From Eubacterium sp. (lineage in GTDB: Bacteria > Bacillota > Clostridia > Oscillospirales > Acutalibacteraceae): a stretch of DNA of 64,000 nucleotides. The notes beneath the pieces are model-generated. The model was not told the origin of the DNA. It did no database searches and saw nothing but the letters and a program-made list of their open reading frames with translations. The stretch spans positions 104,055 to 168,054 of the forward strand of contig JAFUEH010000025.1 of NCBI GenBank assembly GCA_017463985.1, given 5' to 3'. Below are positions 35,776 to 44,765 of the stretch, piece after piece (position 1 is the stretch's first letter; each line of letters opens with the position of its first letter). Position numbers and translations under genes: made by a program.

Positions 35776-36624
35776 TCACAGTTCTATAACATGCGGAGCA
35801 ATGTCCGGATCATGGTTTGCAAGGGACTCCACGCAATTTTCATCAAGGCTCTGTTCTCTGATCCACGCAAGGGACTGCTTCTGAAGCTCTTTGTCCGCCG
35901 CAATGCCGGATGTGATCATTTCTTCCCAGCTCTTTCTTGCGTAGCCGCCGTCCGAGAAAAGCAGCACAAACTTTCCTTCCTCATTCTTCACCTTAACAGC
36001 AAACAGGCCATCAGCATGTCCGGGGATGTTGATAAGCTCAATGGAACCGTCACCGAGCAGATCATAAGACTTTCCGACCGGCCCCTGTGCATCATTCCAC
36101 TCGAATTCAGTCAGGTCGATGCCTTCCCACCAGCCCTTGTAGTAGCGCACCTTATTTGTGACCTTGCATGCGAATTTCACTTCGTCAGCTGCCACCATAA
36201 ACTTTTTTGCGCCCTTGACCTGCTTCAAGCCGTTGGCATGGTCGCAGTCGAGATGTGTCAAAAGCACCATATCTATATCCGTATCCTTGATTCCCATCTT
36301 AAGAAGCTGCTCATCGATGCACTGTCCAAGGCCTATTCTGCCCTGATTCACCTCATACAGAAGAATGGAACCGAGAGATTTGACCTGTGCCTTCTTATCA
36401 AACTCTCCCTTTGGACTGATGTCTCTTGCCCAGCCGGTATCTACGAGGAATTTTCCCTGCGGATGCTCGATCAGATATGCGGAGACCGGCAGCCAGATAC
36501 GCTCATCCTTATCTCCAAAAATGCCTGATGCCTTTACTGCGTTACTGTTATCTCCTCCAAACGGGAGATCCGGTGCCACGCAGACCTCACCGGTGTAAAA
36601 CACGTGAATTTTGATATTGCCCAT
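35776..36624 (-). CDS. Metallo-beta-lactamase-fold hydrolase, AHL-lactonase-like
   Basis: 282 residues resembling N-acyl-homoserine lactonase-type proteins: LVDTGWARD, LLTHLDCDHANGLKQV, and a later GHADGLFAV. The usual HxHxDH metal motif reads HLDCDH here, so the second His is Asp, and metal binding may differ. GGAGGG precedes ATG 36624; a longer frame back to 36705 crosses the promoter. The substrate is unknown; lactonase activity should not be assumed. Confidence 0.78.
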   Translation of the reverse strand: MGNIKIHVFYTGEVCVAPDLPFGGDNSNAVKASGIFGDKDERIWLPVSAYLIEHPQGKFLVDTGWARDISPKGEFDKKAQVKSLGSILLYEVNQGRIGLGQCIDEQLLKMGIKDTDIDMVLLTHLDCDHANGLKQVKGAKKFMVAADEVKFACKVTNKVRYYKGWWEGIDLTEFEWNDAQGPVGKSYDLLGDGSIELINIPGHADGLFAVKVKNEEGKFVLLFSDGGYARKSWEEMITSGIAADKELQKQSLAWIREQSLDENCVESLANHDPDIAPHVIEL

Positions 36625-36640
36625 AATAAAAACCCTCCTT

Positions 36641-36681
36641 ATAATGGTTGAACGGCTTCTATCGCCGTTATATCCATTATA
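36641..36681 (-). promoter_or_regulatory. Promoter with nested inverted repeats upstream of the MBL gene
   Basis: ATAATGG (36641-36647) pairs with CCATTAT (36674-36680), and AACGGC (36651-36656) with GCCGTT (36664-36669). A minus-strand -10 TATAAT (36681-36676) overlaps the outer arm. This is a good candidate operator for the adjacent TetR-type regulator, although it could also act as a leader hairpin. Confidence 0.5.
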
Positions 36682-36731
36682 GGAGAGCCGGTTTCTAAAG
36701 AACACTACACAAATCGGAAATGTGTTCGGAC

Positions 36732-37268
36732 TTACATGAGGGGCATCACAGCTTCCAATATTTCAGTGATCAGAGTCTTTATTTCCTTTGTCTGCACCGT
36801 TTCAGGATTCTTAATCCAGTGGACATAAGCACCGATAACCGCAGAGGCGATCATCTCAGCAATCAGGTCATAATTTTTAATTCCTATCTTGTCCGGGTAG
36901 CGCTTTCCGAAATTTCCTTTGATTGCATTTTTCCATTTTTCGACAAAGGAATGGTTCGGCTGGCATATCAGGAATGCATAAAAGAAGCTCCAATGCTCCT
37001 TCATGTAATCCTCAATCCCGTTCAGGAAATCAGGAAATTCCATGTTTGGATAGTTTCCATCAGCGGTTTTATCCGCCACGGCCTGAAGGCCTCCAATCAG
37101 TTCATTCTCTATCTCTTCCTTTACACTCGCTGTGTTATCGTAATAAGAGTAAAAAGTCGTTCTCGCAACTGGTGTAGCTGCGCAAAGCGCCTTGACTGTG
37201 ATGAGGGCAAAATCCTTCTTTTTATATTCTCTGATAAACTGCTCTTTGATAGCAGTCCTCGTATCCAT
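36732..37268 (-). CDS. TetR/AcrR-family transcriptional regulator
   Basis: 178 residues. N-terminal helix-turn-helix at about residues 20-45 (ITVKALCAATPVARTTFYSYY), then a helical ligand domain. GGAGGTGG precedes the ATG. It is the first gene in a same-strand run with the MBL, HdeD-like, two-helix and SDR genes and most likely controls them through the dyad at 36641-36681. Confidence 0.87.
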   Translation of the reverse strand: MDTRTAIKEQFIREYKKKDFALITVKALCAATPVARTTFYSYYDNTASVKEEIENELIGGLQAVADKTADGNYPNMEFPDFLNGIEDYMKEHWSFFYAFLICQPNHSFVEKWKNAIKGNFGKRYPDKIGIKNYDLIAEMIASAVIGAYVHWIKNPETVQTKEIKTLITEILEAVMPLM

Positions 37269-37389
37269 CGTAATCCACCTCCGGTATTAACTTCATAAGT
37301 ACAAACGTGTCATTTCAACCATCTATCTTGGTAACTCAACTTTGCTCTGACATCTACTGACGAATTTACCGGTAGTGAGGAGGATTTTT

Positions 37390-37527
37390 ATGTCTCAGGC
37401 AAATCCGATTTATTATTCTCATTATACCATGTCCCATACAAAAAGTACAGCCGTATATTTTTGCTCGTACAGCTGTATTTTTGGTTATGCAGGGAACTTG
37501 ATTTTTATTGTGTCTGCGTCTGAATAA
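37390..37527 (+). pseudogene. Possible truncated gene start running into the integrase scar
   Basis: GAGGAGG eight bases before ATG 37390 is an excellent start site, and it opens a 45-codon frame (MSQANPIYYSHYTMSHTKS and on). The last 26 or so codons are antisense to the integrase remnant, so the frame looks like a gene beginning cut off by a rearrangement. The rest of the 37269-37569 gap holds nothing else recognised. It may be untranslated. Confidence 0.3.
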
Positions 37528-37530
37528 ACA
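37450..37530 (-). pseudogene. Remnant of a second integrase gene: last codons and downstream hairpin
   Basis: Read on the minus strand, the sequence ends DADTIKIKFPA-stop, against DTKKIKFPA-stop at the end of the intact integrase (47084). The match continues past the stop into the downstream hairpin, so about 80 bp is shared between 37450-37530 and 47048-47130. Only the 3' tip is left. It marks a junction between parts of the composite element. Confidence 0.75.
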
Positions 37531-37569
37531 CCATTAAATCGGAATATATATCACTGTTATCCATTTAAT

Positions 37570-38151
37570 TTATCCCATTAGTTCCTTGGAGGACTCTTTA
37601 AGGATTTTTGCAACATCAAGTGATATATCGTTAAGCTCACTTTGAATATCGCCCATCAGCCAATTTTTATATAACGACAGTATTCCTCCTGCAAAGAAAT
37701 GAATACGGATTTCAAACATTGCGGAGCTTTTGAATTCTTCGGGAATATCCGAGGAGTTTCTCATATATTCAATAAATGTGTTATGCAGTTTCCTGAACAC
37801 CGAGTCTGCTCCGTTTTGTTTGATGAGGGTTTGATACAATTCTAAATTCTCATCAATATAACGGTTTATTCTTAAGAGCAGAGGAAGTGGATTACTGAAA
37901 AAGTTTTTATAGTCAAAGTCTGTAAGTATGCTCATTAACTTATCAACCGTATCGTCCTCGAAGGCTTCAAGCACACCGTAAACATCGGGGTAATGCGCAT
38001 AGAAGGTGGAACGGTTAATATCGGCAAGCCTAATAATTTCAGTAACGGTAATTTTTGAAACAGGCTTTTCCTGTATCAACTCCAAAAACGCTTCTTTAAT
38101 CAGGCGTTTTGAGCGAAGGGCGTTGCGATTTTCCTTTCTTTCCTGTGCCAT
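37570..38151 (-). CDS. TetR/AcrR-family regulator, divergent from oleate hydratase
   Basis: 193 residues. Helix-turn-helix at about residues 27-52 (KITVTEIIRLADINRSTFYAHY) and a DhaS-like C-terminal helical domain. ATG 38151 has GGAG before it. It is transcribed away from the oleate hydratase gene across a 158-bp gap with an imperfect dyad, GTTGACTtcaaaAGTcCAAC (38252-38271 region), near a TATACT -10. It likely represses the hydratase gene in response to fatty acids; this is inference. Confidence 0.87.
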   Translation of the reverse strand: MAQERKENRNALRSKRLIKEAFLELIQEKPVSKITVTEIIRLADINRSTFYAHYPDVYGVLEAFEDDTVDKLMSILTDFDYKNFFSNPLPLLLRINRYIDENLELYQTLIKQNGADSVFRKLHNTFIEYMRNSSDIPEEFKSSAMFEIRIHFFAGGILSLYKNWLMGDIQSELNDISLDVAKILKESSKELMG

Positions 38152-38309
38152 AGTTACTCCTTTCTCCGACAATTTCATTCTGTTTGTCGGTTTTCATATA
38201 AACACAAACGGATTAATGGTTGTTGATATTCCTTATCTCAATTATACTATAGTTGACTTCAAAAGTCCAACACTTATCGGAAATTTATTAATTGAGAAAG
38301 GAAATCAAT

Positions 38310-40067
38310 ATGAGAAATTATGACAGAGTAAATCCAAGAAAGCCCGAAGGCATTGAAAAGAAAAAGGCATATATCGTTGGCGGCGGCATTGCAGGCTTGT
38401 CCGCTGCTGCGTTCCTTGTAAGAGATGCGCATATGCCCGGCGAAAACATCACGGTTTATGACCAGCTTCCCGTGTTCGGCGGCTCAATGGACGCTTGCGG
38501 AAATGCTGAAACAGGCTATATTTCCCGTGGCGAAAGAGAGCTTGAGCCGTATATGGAATGTCTTTGGGATTTGTTTTCAACAATTCCGTCAATCTATGAA
38601 GAAGGACGTACTGTCCTTGACGAAACAAGAGAAAGTAATCAGCAGCTTGAAATCAATTCGGCTCACCGTCTTTGGGAAAAGGATTTTGTTCCGCACGATG
38701 AAACCGATATGGGTATCACTCCGAAGGTACAGAGCCAAATGCTCAAAATGCTGATGATTTCAGAAGAAGAAATTGAGGATGTTACGATTGACGAATGGTT
38801 TGATAAGAGCTTCTTTGAAAGCAATCTTTGGTATTACTGGGCAGCTATGCTCGCTTTCCAGCCTTATCAAAGCCTCATTGAAATGAAGCGTTATGCCATC
38901 CGCTTTATGCATCAACTTCACCTCATTAAATCCCTTAAACAGATTTTAAGAACGAAGTATGACCAGTATCATAGCCTTATTCTTCCACTTCAAAAATATC
39001 TTGCTGATAACGGCGTTCAGTTTGTTGCAGATACAACCGTTACCGATATGGATATTGAAATTGACGGAAAGAATAAGACGGTTAAAGCGCTTATGCTCCT
39101 TCACAACGGCGAGGAGAGCGTGCAGAAGGTTGGTGAGGAGGATATGGTATTCTTCACTAACGGCTCTATGACGCAAAATTCCACAAGAGGCTCAATGACA
39201 GAGGCTCCCGTTATGAATATGAATCAGGAAAACAAGGGCTGCTTCACACTTTGGGAAAAGCTTGCTGCAAAGAGCGAGGATTTCGGTCATCCTGAAAAGT
39301 TTGCTTTTGACCCGATGAAAACAAACTTTGTCAGCACAACGATTACCATTAAAGATTATCCATTCTTAATGAAGTATCTTTCGGAAAAGGACGGCAATGT
39401 TACAGGTTCAGGCGGTGTAAAGACCTTTGTGCATTCTCCTTGGTATATCTCCTACAATGCTCCGATTCAGCCTGTTGACCCGAATCAGCCTGAGAATGTT
39501 CAAGTTTTATGGCTTTACGGACTTCATTCAAACGAAATCGGCGAATGTGTTAAGAAGCCGATGACAGAATGCTCGGGTGAGGAAGTTCTTAAGGAATTCT
39601 GCTACTGGTGCGGTCTTGAGGATAAGTATGAAGAAATCAAGGAGCACTGCATTGCTATTCCTACGGTTATGCCGTATATTACCAGCCAGTTTATGCCAAG
39701 AGGCTTGAAGGACAGACCGCTTATTATTCCTGAAGGCTCCAAAAACCTTGCTTTCATCGGTCAGTTCGTTGAGTTGCCGGGCGATGTTGTATTCACAGTT
39801 GAAACCTCTGTTCGTACTGCAATGACCGCCGTTTACCGTATGACTCATCTTGACAGACCCGTTGACCCGCTGTTCCAAGGTCAGTATGACATCCGTATGC
39901 TCAAAGCAGGCGTACTGACAATGACAGGCAAGGAAAGCCTTGAACTCAAAGATTTCCCGAAAATCAATCCGCTTGAAATCAAGTCAACCCTTCAGAGTAT
40001 TAAGAAGTTATTTGATGATATTCCGGATGTACCGGCAGCATATTCAGAGCGCTGGGAAAACCAGTAA
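38310..40067 (+). CDS. ohyA: Oleate hydratase
   Basis: 585 residues. This FAD enzyme adds water to the cis-9 double bond of oleate and similar fatty acids to give 10-hydroxy acids. Seen: FAD-binding AYIVGGGIAGLSAAAFLVRD (residues 18-37), GGSMDACGN, YISRGERELEPYMECLWDLF, FQPYQSLIEMKRYAIRF, and near the C-terminus FIGQFVELPGDVVFTVE. The length is normal. AAAGGA precedes ATG 38310. It is known in gut and skin bacteria as a fatty-acid detoxifying and virulence-related enzyme; here it rides on a mobile element beside its own TetR. Confidence 0.95.
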   Translation: MRNYDRVNPRKPEGIEKKKAYIVGGGIAGLSAAAFLVRDAHMPGENITVYDQLPVFGGSMDACGNAETGYISRGERELEPYMECLWDLFSTIPSIYEEGRTVLDETRESNQQLEINSAHRLWEKDFVPHDETDMGITPKVQSQMLKMLMISEEEIEDVTIDEWFDKSFFESNLWYYWAAMLAFQPYQSLIEMKRYAIRFMHQLHLIKSLKQILRTKYDQYHSLILPLQKYLADNGVQFVADTTVTDMDIEIDGKNKTVKALMLLHNGEESVQKVGEEDMVFFTNGSMTQNSTRGSMTEAPVMNMNQENKGCFTLWEKLAAKSEDFGHPEKFAFDPMKTNFVSTTITIKDYPFLMKYLSEKDGNVTGSGGVKTFVHSPWYISYNAPIQPVDPNQPENVQVLWLYGLHSNEIGECVKKPMTECSGEEVLKEFCYWCGLEDKYEEIKEHCIAIPTVMPYITSQFMPRGLKDRPLIIPEGSKNLAFIGQFVELPGDVVFTVETSVRTAMTAVYRMTHLDRPVDPLFQGQYDIRMLKAGVLTMTGKESLELKDFPKINPLEIKSTLQSIKKLFDDIPDVPAAYSERWENQ

Positions 40068-40083
40068 TTATATATAAAAAAAT

Positions 40084-40116
40084 ACAGCCGCAGGTTTTCG
40101 CCTGGGGCTGTGTTTA
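40084..40116. terminator. Terminator between convergent oleate hydratase and Fe-ADH genes
   Basis: ACAGCC (40084-40089) with GGCTGT (40106-40111) plus an inner AGG/CCT. Seven T follow on the minus strand, so it mainly ends the Fe-ADH operon. Confidence 0.75.
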
Positions 40117-41277
40117 CATACATTCCTTTAAAATATCAAATATTTCCTCACGGGATAATTTTTTGCAGCAGCCTGCGGTTAAAATACAGGTGTCAGCAGC
40201 TTTTTTCATAACCTCTAAATCGGTGATTCCCATCTCCGAAAATTTGGTTGGCATACCGATTTCTTTAATATACGACGCCAATGCGTTAATGCCTTCAAGC
40301 GCTGTTTCCTTCTCGGTTTTACCGTCTGGATTTACGCCGAATATCGTTGTTGCAAGCCTTGCAAATTTCCACGGAGCAGCCTTATAAATATGCTTGTAAA
40401 GCGTTGGATGAATAACCGCCAATCCCATTCCGTGATTGCAGTTAGTGTAAGCACCGACCTGATGCTCTATCATATGTGCCTGAAAGTCTGTGATTTTACC
40501 GATTTTGAGAATACCGTTTTCCGCCATAGAGGAAGCCCAAGCAAGCTCGCTTCTCGCATTGCTGTCATCAGGATTCACAAGAATTTTTCTTGTATTTTCA
40601 ATAACGCATCTCATTACTGCTTCATTGATATCATCGGATAAATTATTCTTATCCTGTGGCGTGCCGAGATAGGTTTCCATACAGTGCGACAGCGTATCAA
40701 AGCAACCGCTGATATACTGTTTGGTGGGAACGGATTTTGTATATTCGCTGTCTATGATAACGAAATCCGCAAAGGCGCCCCAAAGCGGAGACTTCTGCTG
40801 CAATTCCTCGTTGGTAATGACTGCGCCATTATTCATTTCGGCGCCTGTTCCCGTTACCGTAACGATTGCCGCCATCGGGATAAATTCAAAAGGCTTTCCG
40901 CCCTTGCTGTATTCAAGCTCCCAAATATCCTCGTGAAGCTTTGCTTGAGCGGAAACAATTTTACAGCAGTCAATGACCGAGCCTCCGCCGACTGCAAGAA
41001 TAAAATCAATGTTGTTCTCATTGGCAAGCCTTGAGCCCTCCTGCACCTTAGCGTAGGTAGGGTTTGGCATAATTCCGAAAAAGTCTGTTATTTCTTTTCC
41101 TGCTTCTTTTAGAATAGTGCATATCTCATCATACACACCCGTCTTTTTCACAGAGCCTCCACCGTAGGCGAGCATTACTCTTTTGCCGTAGGGCTTTACC
41201 GCCTCGGCTAAATATTCCTTAACGGCATTTGCACCGAAATATGTTTTTATCGGATATTCATAAATGAATTTTTCCAT
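40114..41277 (-). CDS. Iron-containing alcohol dehydrogenase (BdhA/YqhD-like)
   Basis: 387 residues. NAD(P)H-dependent reduction of aldehydes to alcohols. Seen: N-terminal YEYPIKTYFGANAVKEYL, the cofactor motif AVGGGSVIDCCKIVSA, and the metal-binding Asp/His set in FDTLSHCMETYLG, FQAHMIEHQVG and NCNHGMGLAVIHP. The size and motifs match BdhA/YugJ enzymes. It is the last gene of a seven-gene operon starting at 46103; in Enterobacteria YqhD is paired with an aldo/keto reductase against reactive aldehydes, as here. Confidence 0.93.
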   Translation of the reverse strand: MEKFIYEYPIKTYFGANAVKEYLAEAVKPYGKRVMLAYGGGSVKKTGVYDEICTILKEAGKEITDFFGIMPNPTYAKVQEGSRLANENNIDFILAVGGGSVIDCCKIVSAQAKLHEDIWELEYSKGGKPFEFIPMAAIVTVTGTGAEMNNGAVITNEELQQKSPLWGAFADFVIIDSEYTKSVPTKQYISGCFDTLSHCMETYLGTPQDKNNLSDDINEAVMRCVIENTRKILVNPDDSNARSELAWASSMAENGILKIGKITDFQAHMIEHQVGAYTNCNHGMGLAVIHPTLYKHIYKAAPWKFARLATTIFGVNPDGKTEKETALEGINALASYIKEIGMPTKFSEMGITDLEVMKKAADTCILTAGCCKKLSREEIFDILKECM

Positions 41278-41286
41278 TGTATTACC

Positions 41287-42405
41287 TCAATTCCAAATGT
41301 TTTCAAGCCATTCGGCATAGCGTTCAACCCAGCCTCCGTCACCGCCGAAGCCGTGGGGCCAGCCGTTTAATACAAGTTTCTTTGTACCAATTCCCATTTC
41401 CTTTAAAACGGCATATTGTTTTTCAAACTGATGATAAAACGGGTCCTCTGTTCCGTAGATATAATAGGTTGGCGGAAGGTCGCCTTGCTTCAACCAATTC
41501 TTATCCATATTACCGACGCTGAGCCTGCCGTAAAAGCCGTAAATCATACCGCATGCAGTGGCGTGTGCCGAAACCTTGTCTAATTCATCAGGGATATAAG
41601 AGTTGTCAAGTGAAGAGGGCAGCACATCTTCATCATAGTGCATAAAAAATTCGCCTGCCTGAATGGCTCCTGCTGAATATCCCATTACGGCAATATTGTC
41701 GGGATTGATGCCGTATATATCAGCATTTTTGCGGATAAACCTGACGGCTCTTGCCACATCCAGCGCGCCCTCCTCCTGCGAATAGGGCTGCAGTCTGTAA
41801 TCCACAATAAAGGTTAAAAAGCCAAGCTCTCTTAAATGAGCCGCTGTCGGTAGGGTATCGGTATAATTGCCTCTAAACTGATAGGCGCCGCCTGCCAGCA
41901 GTACCACAGCACCCTTCGGCGTTACACCCTTCTTAACGGGAATAGCGGTTACATACGGTCTAAAATCGTAATCGTCAAAATAGCCCGTCATATTTCTTGT
42001 GAATTTTGTTTTGGCAGGAGCGTTGTTTCCCTCCCAAAGATACAGCGCCTGAAATGAACTTGTATCAGGAGGGGTATTCAGCACGGTTTCGTTTGCTTTT
42101 GGCTTTGGCATTTTTTTGAGCATATAATACCGGGACCAGTCTGCCATCGTACCGCTGCCGTAATCGTATTCGCTCGGAAAATCCGATGGTGTTGCGAGCG
42201 TGTTATTACTTGTTCCATTTATCATAGCTTCATCTTCATTTTCTGATGTTATATCGGTAGTACTGACCTCACTTGTTGTGCTCTCTGCGTTTTCACTGAC
42301 CGCATTTAGAACGCCTACGTTTTTTGAGCAGGCGGCAAATGCTGACACCATTACCGTTATCAGAATAATTGCAATAAAAATTTTAGTTATAATGTATTTA
42401 TCCAT
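41287..42405 (-). CDS. Exported lipoprotein alpha/beta-hydrolase (acetylesterase-like)
   Basis: 372 residues. Lipoprotein-type signal peptide with FAAC lipobox (Cys about residue 26), a Ser/Thr-rich linker, then an alpha/beta-hydrolase domain: VVLLAGGAYQFRG (oxyanion region), GYSAGAIQAGEFF (nucleophile Ser) and NGWPHGFGG (catalytic His). This architecture fits BD-FAE or acetylxylan-type esterases anchored outside the cell. It overlaps the preceding flavodoxin gene by 19 bases. Confidence 0.85.
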   Translation of the reverse strand: MDKYIITKIFIAIILITVMVSAFAACSKNVGVLNAVSENAESTTSEVSTTDITSENEDEAMINGTSNNTLATPSDFPSEYDYGSGTMADWSRYYMLKKMPKPKANETVLNTPPDTSSFQALYLWEGNNAPAKTKFTRNMTGYFDDYDFRPYVTAIPVKKGVTPKGAVVLLAGGAYQFRGNYTDTLPTAAHLRELGFLTFIVDYRLQPYSQEEGALDVARAVRFIRKNADIYGINPDNIAVMGYSAGAIQAGEFFMHYDEDVLPSSLDNSYIPDELDKVSAHATACGMIYGFYGRLSVGNMDKNWLKQGDLPPTYYIYGTEDPFYHQFEKQYAVLKEMGIGTKKLVLNGWPHGFGGDGGWVERYAEWLENIWN

Positions 42406-42869
42406 TTTTCTATTTTACTCGGGGCGGTAATCAATTCATTGCCACCGTCGGAATCAAATTGAACGGAAAAGGAGCTTTGAATTTCGGCACCGTCACATAG
42501 CGCTTCCATATCCTCCAGCGTATGTCCGGGCCAACCGCCGTGTGTGTGAAAAAGAACAACGGTTTTGCCGCTAAAATTTGTTTGCTTCATAAAGGTAAAA
42601 ACGGCAGGTGCCATGGTGTACCACCAAGTCGGTGTACCGACAATCACTCTGTTATACTCAGCAATATCAAGGCGCAGCGTCTTAATTTCAGGCATAAAGC
42701 CTGCCTCCACCTCTCTTTTACCTTGACTGACAATTTCCTCGTGCGTGCCTGTATAGTCCTTCACAAGTTCAATGCGTGCCATATCGCATTTTGTTTTGTT
42801 CTGTATCATTTCGGCAATTCGTTTTGTGTTGCCGTTCACTGCCGAATAATATACGATTAAAGTTTTCAT
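42387..42869 (-). CDS. Flavodoxin
   Basis: 160 residues. FMN-binding electron carrier: phosphate loop LIVYYSAVNGNTKRIAEMI at the N-terminus, GTPTWWYTMAPAVFTFM (stacking aromatic residues), and LFHTHGGWPGHTLEDM. It belongs to the long family of flavodoxin-like proteins without the classical partner genes. It lies between two esterase genes in the operon and overlaps both by a few bases. Confidence 0.88.
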   Translation of the reverse strand: MKTLIVYYSAVNGNTKRIAEMIQNKTKCDMARIELVKDYTGTHEEIVSQGKREVEAGFMPEIKTLRLDIAEYNRVIVGTPTWWYTMAPAVFTFMKQTNFSGKTVVLFHTHGGWPGHTLEDMEALCDGAEIQSSFSVQFDSDGGNELITAPSKIEKWINTL

Positions 42870-43888
42870 TGACTGTTATCCTCCCAAAAGTTGACAGCGT
42901 CCTTCATCCAGCCGTCTGCAACTGTATCTGTGCCAAGTCCAAAGCCGTGATATAGGCCTTTGTATGTATGAAATTCCGCCGGAATTCCATAGCTTTCGAG
43001 CATATTCAAACGGCTTTGCATGGTTCTCCAATTCGCAATTCCGTCGTTTGTGCCAACGCAAGCATAGGTAGGGGCGTCATTTTTAGATGCGTAGTTATAC
43101 CCTGTATATTGCATAATAACAGCGCTTGCCTGCGGTATATCCGTGTTGCCTGTAAAGCGGTAAAGATAATCCGCATTACCAAGCACTGCCGCCATTCTTG
43201 CGCCTGCAGATCCGCCCCAAAGCGAATAATTGTTTTTATCAACGCCGAGTATTGAGGCGTTATCCTCAATAAATTCAATAGCTTTAGCTAAATCCTCATA
43301 AGCGTTATCCACACGGTAAATCAGTGCAAAGGCATTGTAGCCCATTTTGCTGAGCTCCAGTGCTTGCGGAAAGCTGTCATGCATAGCGCCAACATACATA
43401 AATCCGCCGCCAGCGTTGACAACGGCAAATTTTTCATCAGCATTACCCTTAAAGAAAAACAATCCTGTGTCGGCTTTCGTTTTGTCCGCTTTTATCTCTG
43501 CGCCTGAATAAATCGGATAATAAATCTGTTCACCGCTATTTACTTGCTTTTTCAGATAATTGACAATTTCCACCGTCTTGTCTGCTTTGATTTCGGAATA
43601 CCAAACATAAACCGAAGAACTGCTGACTTCCTTCAAAGTCATATCCTCGCTGACTGCTCTGTCAACAGGAAACAGCAGCCGCCCGAAATCACCAAAGGCA
43701 GCGTCACTAATCACATCGCCGACGGTTGAATTTTCGTCAAAATAGTTCAAATCTGTCACCGCCTGTTCGGTTTTCGTTGCCTGCTCTGTATGCATAAATG
43801 CTTTTGTGCCTGGCGTAGCGGCTCTTTGACAGGCACACAATCCAAGCCACAAAAGCAAGAACAGAGCGGTAAAAAATCCTTTTCTCAT
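42866..43888 (-). CDS. Exported lipoprotein alpha/beta-hydrolase, second copy
   Basis: 340 residues from ATG 43888. Signal peptide MRKGFFTALFLLLWLGLCAC with the lipobox Cys at about residue 20. Hydrolase motifs: AVVNAGGGFMYVG, LWGGSAGARMAAVLG (nucleophile Ser) and TYKGLYHGFGLG (His). It resembles the esterase at 41287 but is only distantly similar by eye. The ATG lies one base past the SDR stop, so translation is tightly coupled; longer frames inside the SDR gene are rejected. Confidence 0.82.
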   Translation of the reverse strand: MRKGFFTALFLLLWLGLCACQRAATPGTKAFMHTEQATKTEQAVTDLNYFDENSTVGDVISDAAFGDFGRLLFPVDRAVSEDMTLKEVSSSSVYVWYSEIKADKTVEIVNYLKKQVNSGEQIYYPIYSGAEIKADKTKADTGLFFFKGNADEKFAVVNAGGGFMYVGAMHDSFPQALELSKMGYNAFALIYRVDNAYEDLAKAIEFIEDNASILGVDKNNYSLWGGSAGARMAAVLGNADYLYRFTGNTDIPQASAVIMQYTGYNYASKNDAPTYACVGTNDGIANWRTMQSRLNMLESYGIPAEFHTYKGLYHGFGLGTDTVADGWMKDAVNFWEDNSQ

Positions 43889-43889
43889 T

Positions 43890-44735
43890 TTAAAATGCTT
43901 CGCCCGTCCAGTTATCAAAATCCGTCTTTGAGGAAGCGTCATAGTAGCTGTTAATCTCTGCGATAGATTTTTCCAGATTGCTTTTAATGGTATCACAGCA
44001 GATTTTGCCGATAGCGATATGAACGGGGATTTTATCCAGCTTTACGATATGGTAAATAAACGCTGCCGCTTTATCGGGATCGCCCTGTTGCTTGTGGTTG
44101 TTTTCAGCAAGAAACTGCACAACCTTGTGCGCCTGCAAGCCGTCATATTCCGGCATAGGGTTCTTCACCTTTTTCATAGAAGTCGGGTCCCTAAAGTCCG
44201 TTTTGAATGAGCCGGGGCAAACGGCTGCCACCTGAATGTTAAACGGGGATAATTCTTCATTCAGTCCCTCGCTCATACCGACAATGGCAAACTTGGCGGC
44301 ATTATATGCTGTACAACCTGCGGCACCTGCCATACCTGCCTGCGAGGATATGTTTAAAATTTTGCCGCTTTTTTGCGCTCTCATATACGGCAGAACGGCT
44401 TTTATCACATTGACTGTACCAAAATAATCCGTTTCAAAAAGTGTGCGCAGCTCTTCATCGCCTGTTTCCTCAAAGGCGCCGTTCATACCGAAGCCGGCAT
44501 TATTTACGAGAATATCAATTCTGTCGAATTTAGCAAGGCCTTCTTTGACGGCTTTCTCCACCTGCGCTTTGTCTGTTACATCCATCACAACGGGGAAGAC
44601 ATTTTCATTTTGATAAAACGCATCCGCTTCATCAAATTTTCTCGTACCTGCAATCACGCAGTCGCCATGTTTAATGGCTTCCTTTGCAAAGGCTCTGCCG
44701 AGCCCTCTGTTAGAGCCTGTAATGAACCAAACCAT
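43890..44735 (-). CDS. Short-chain dehydrogenase/reductase
   Basis: 281 residues. Classical SDR: WFITGSNRGLGRAFAKEA (NADP-type site with Arg after the Gly motif), VNNAGFGMNG, LNISSQAGMAG, CTAYNAAKFAI (YxxxK) and VCPGSFKTDF. NADP preference is inferred from AGTRKFDEADAF after strand 2. It lies in the operon between a flavodoxin and a lipoprotein esterase. Confidence 0.9.
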   Translation of the reverse strand: MVWFITGSNRGLGRAFAKEAIKHGDCVIAGTRKFDEADAFYQNENVFPVVMDVTDKAQVEKAVKEGLAKFDRIDILVNNAGFGMNGAFEETGDEELRTLFETDYFGTVNVIKAVLPYMRAQKSGKILNISSQAGMAGAAGCTAYNAAKFAIVGMSEGLNEELSPFNIQVAAVCPGSFKTDFRDPTSMKKVKNPMPEYDGLQAHKVVQFLAENNHKQQGDPDKAAAFIYHIVKLDKIPVHIAIGKICCDTIKSNLEKSIAEINSYYDASSKTDFDNWTGEAF

Positions 44736-44765
44736 TGTATCACCTCAAAATTCGATATTGCTTAG

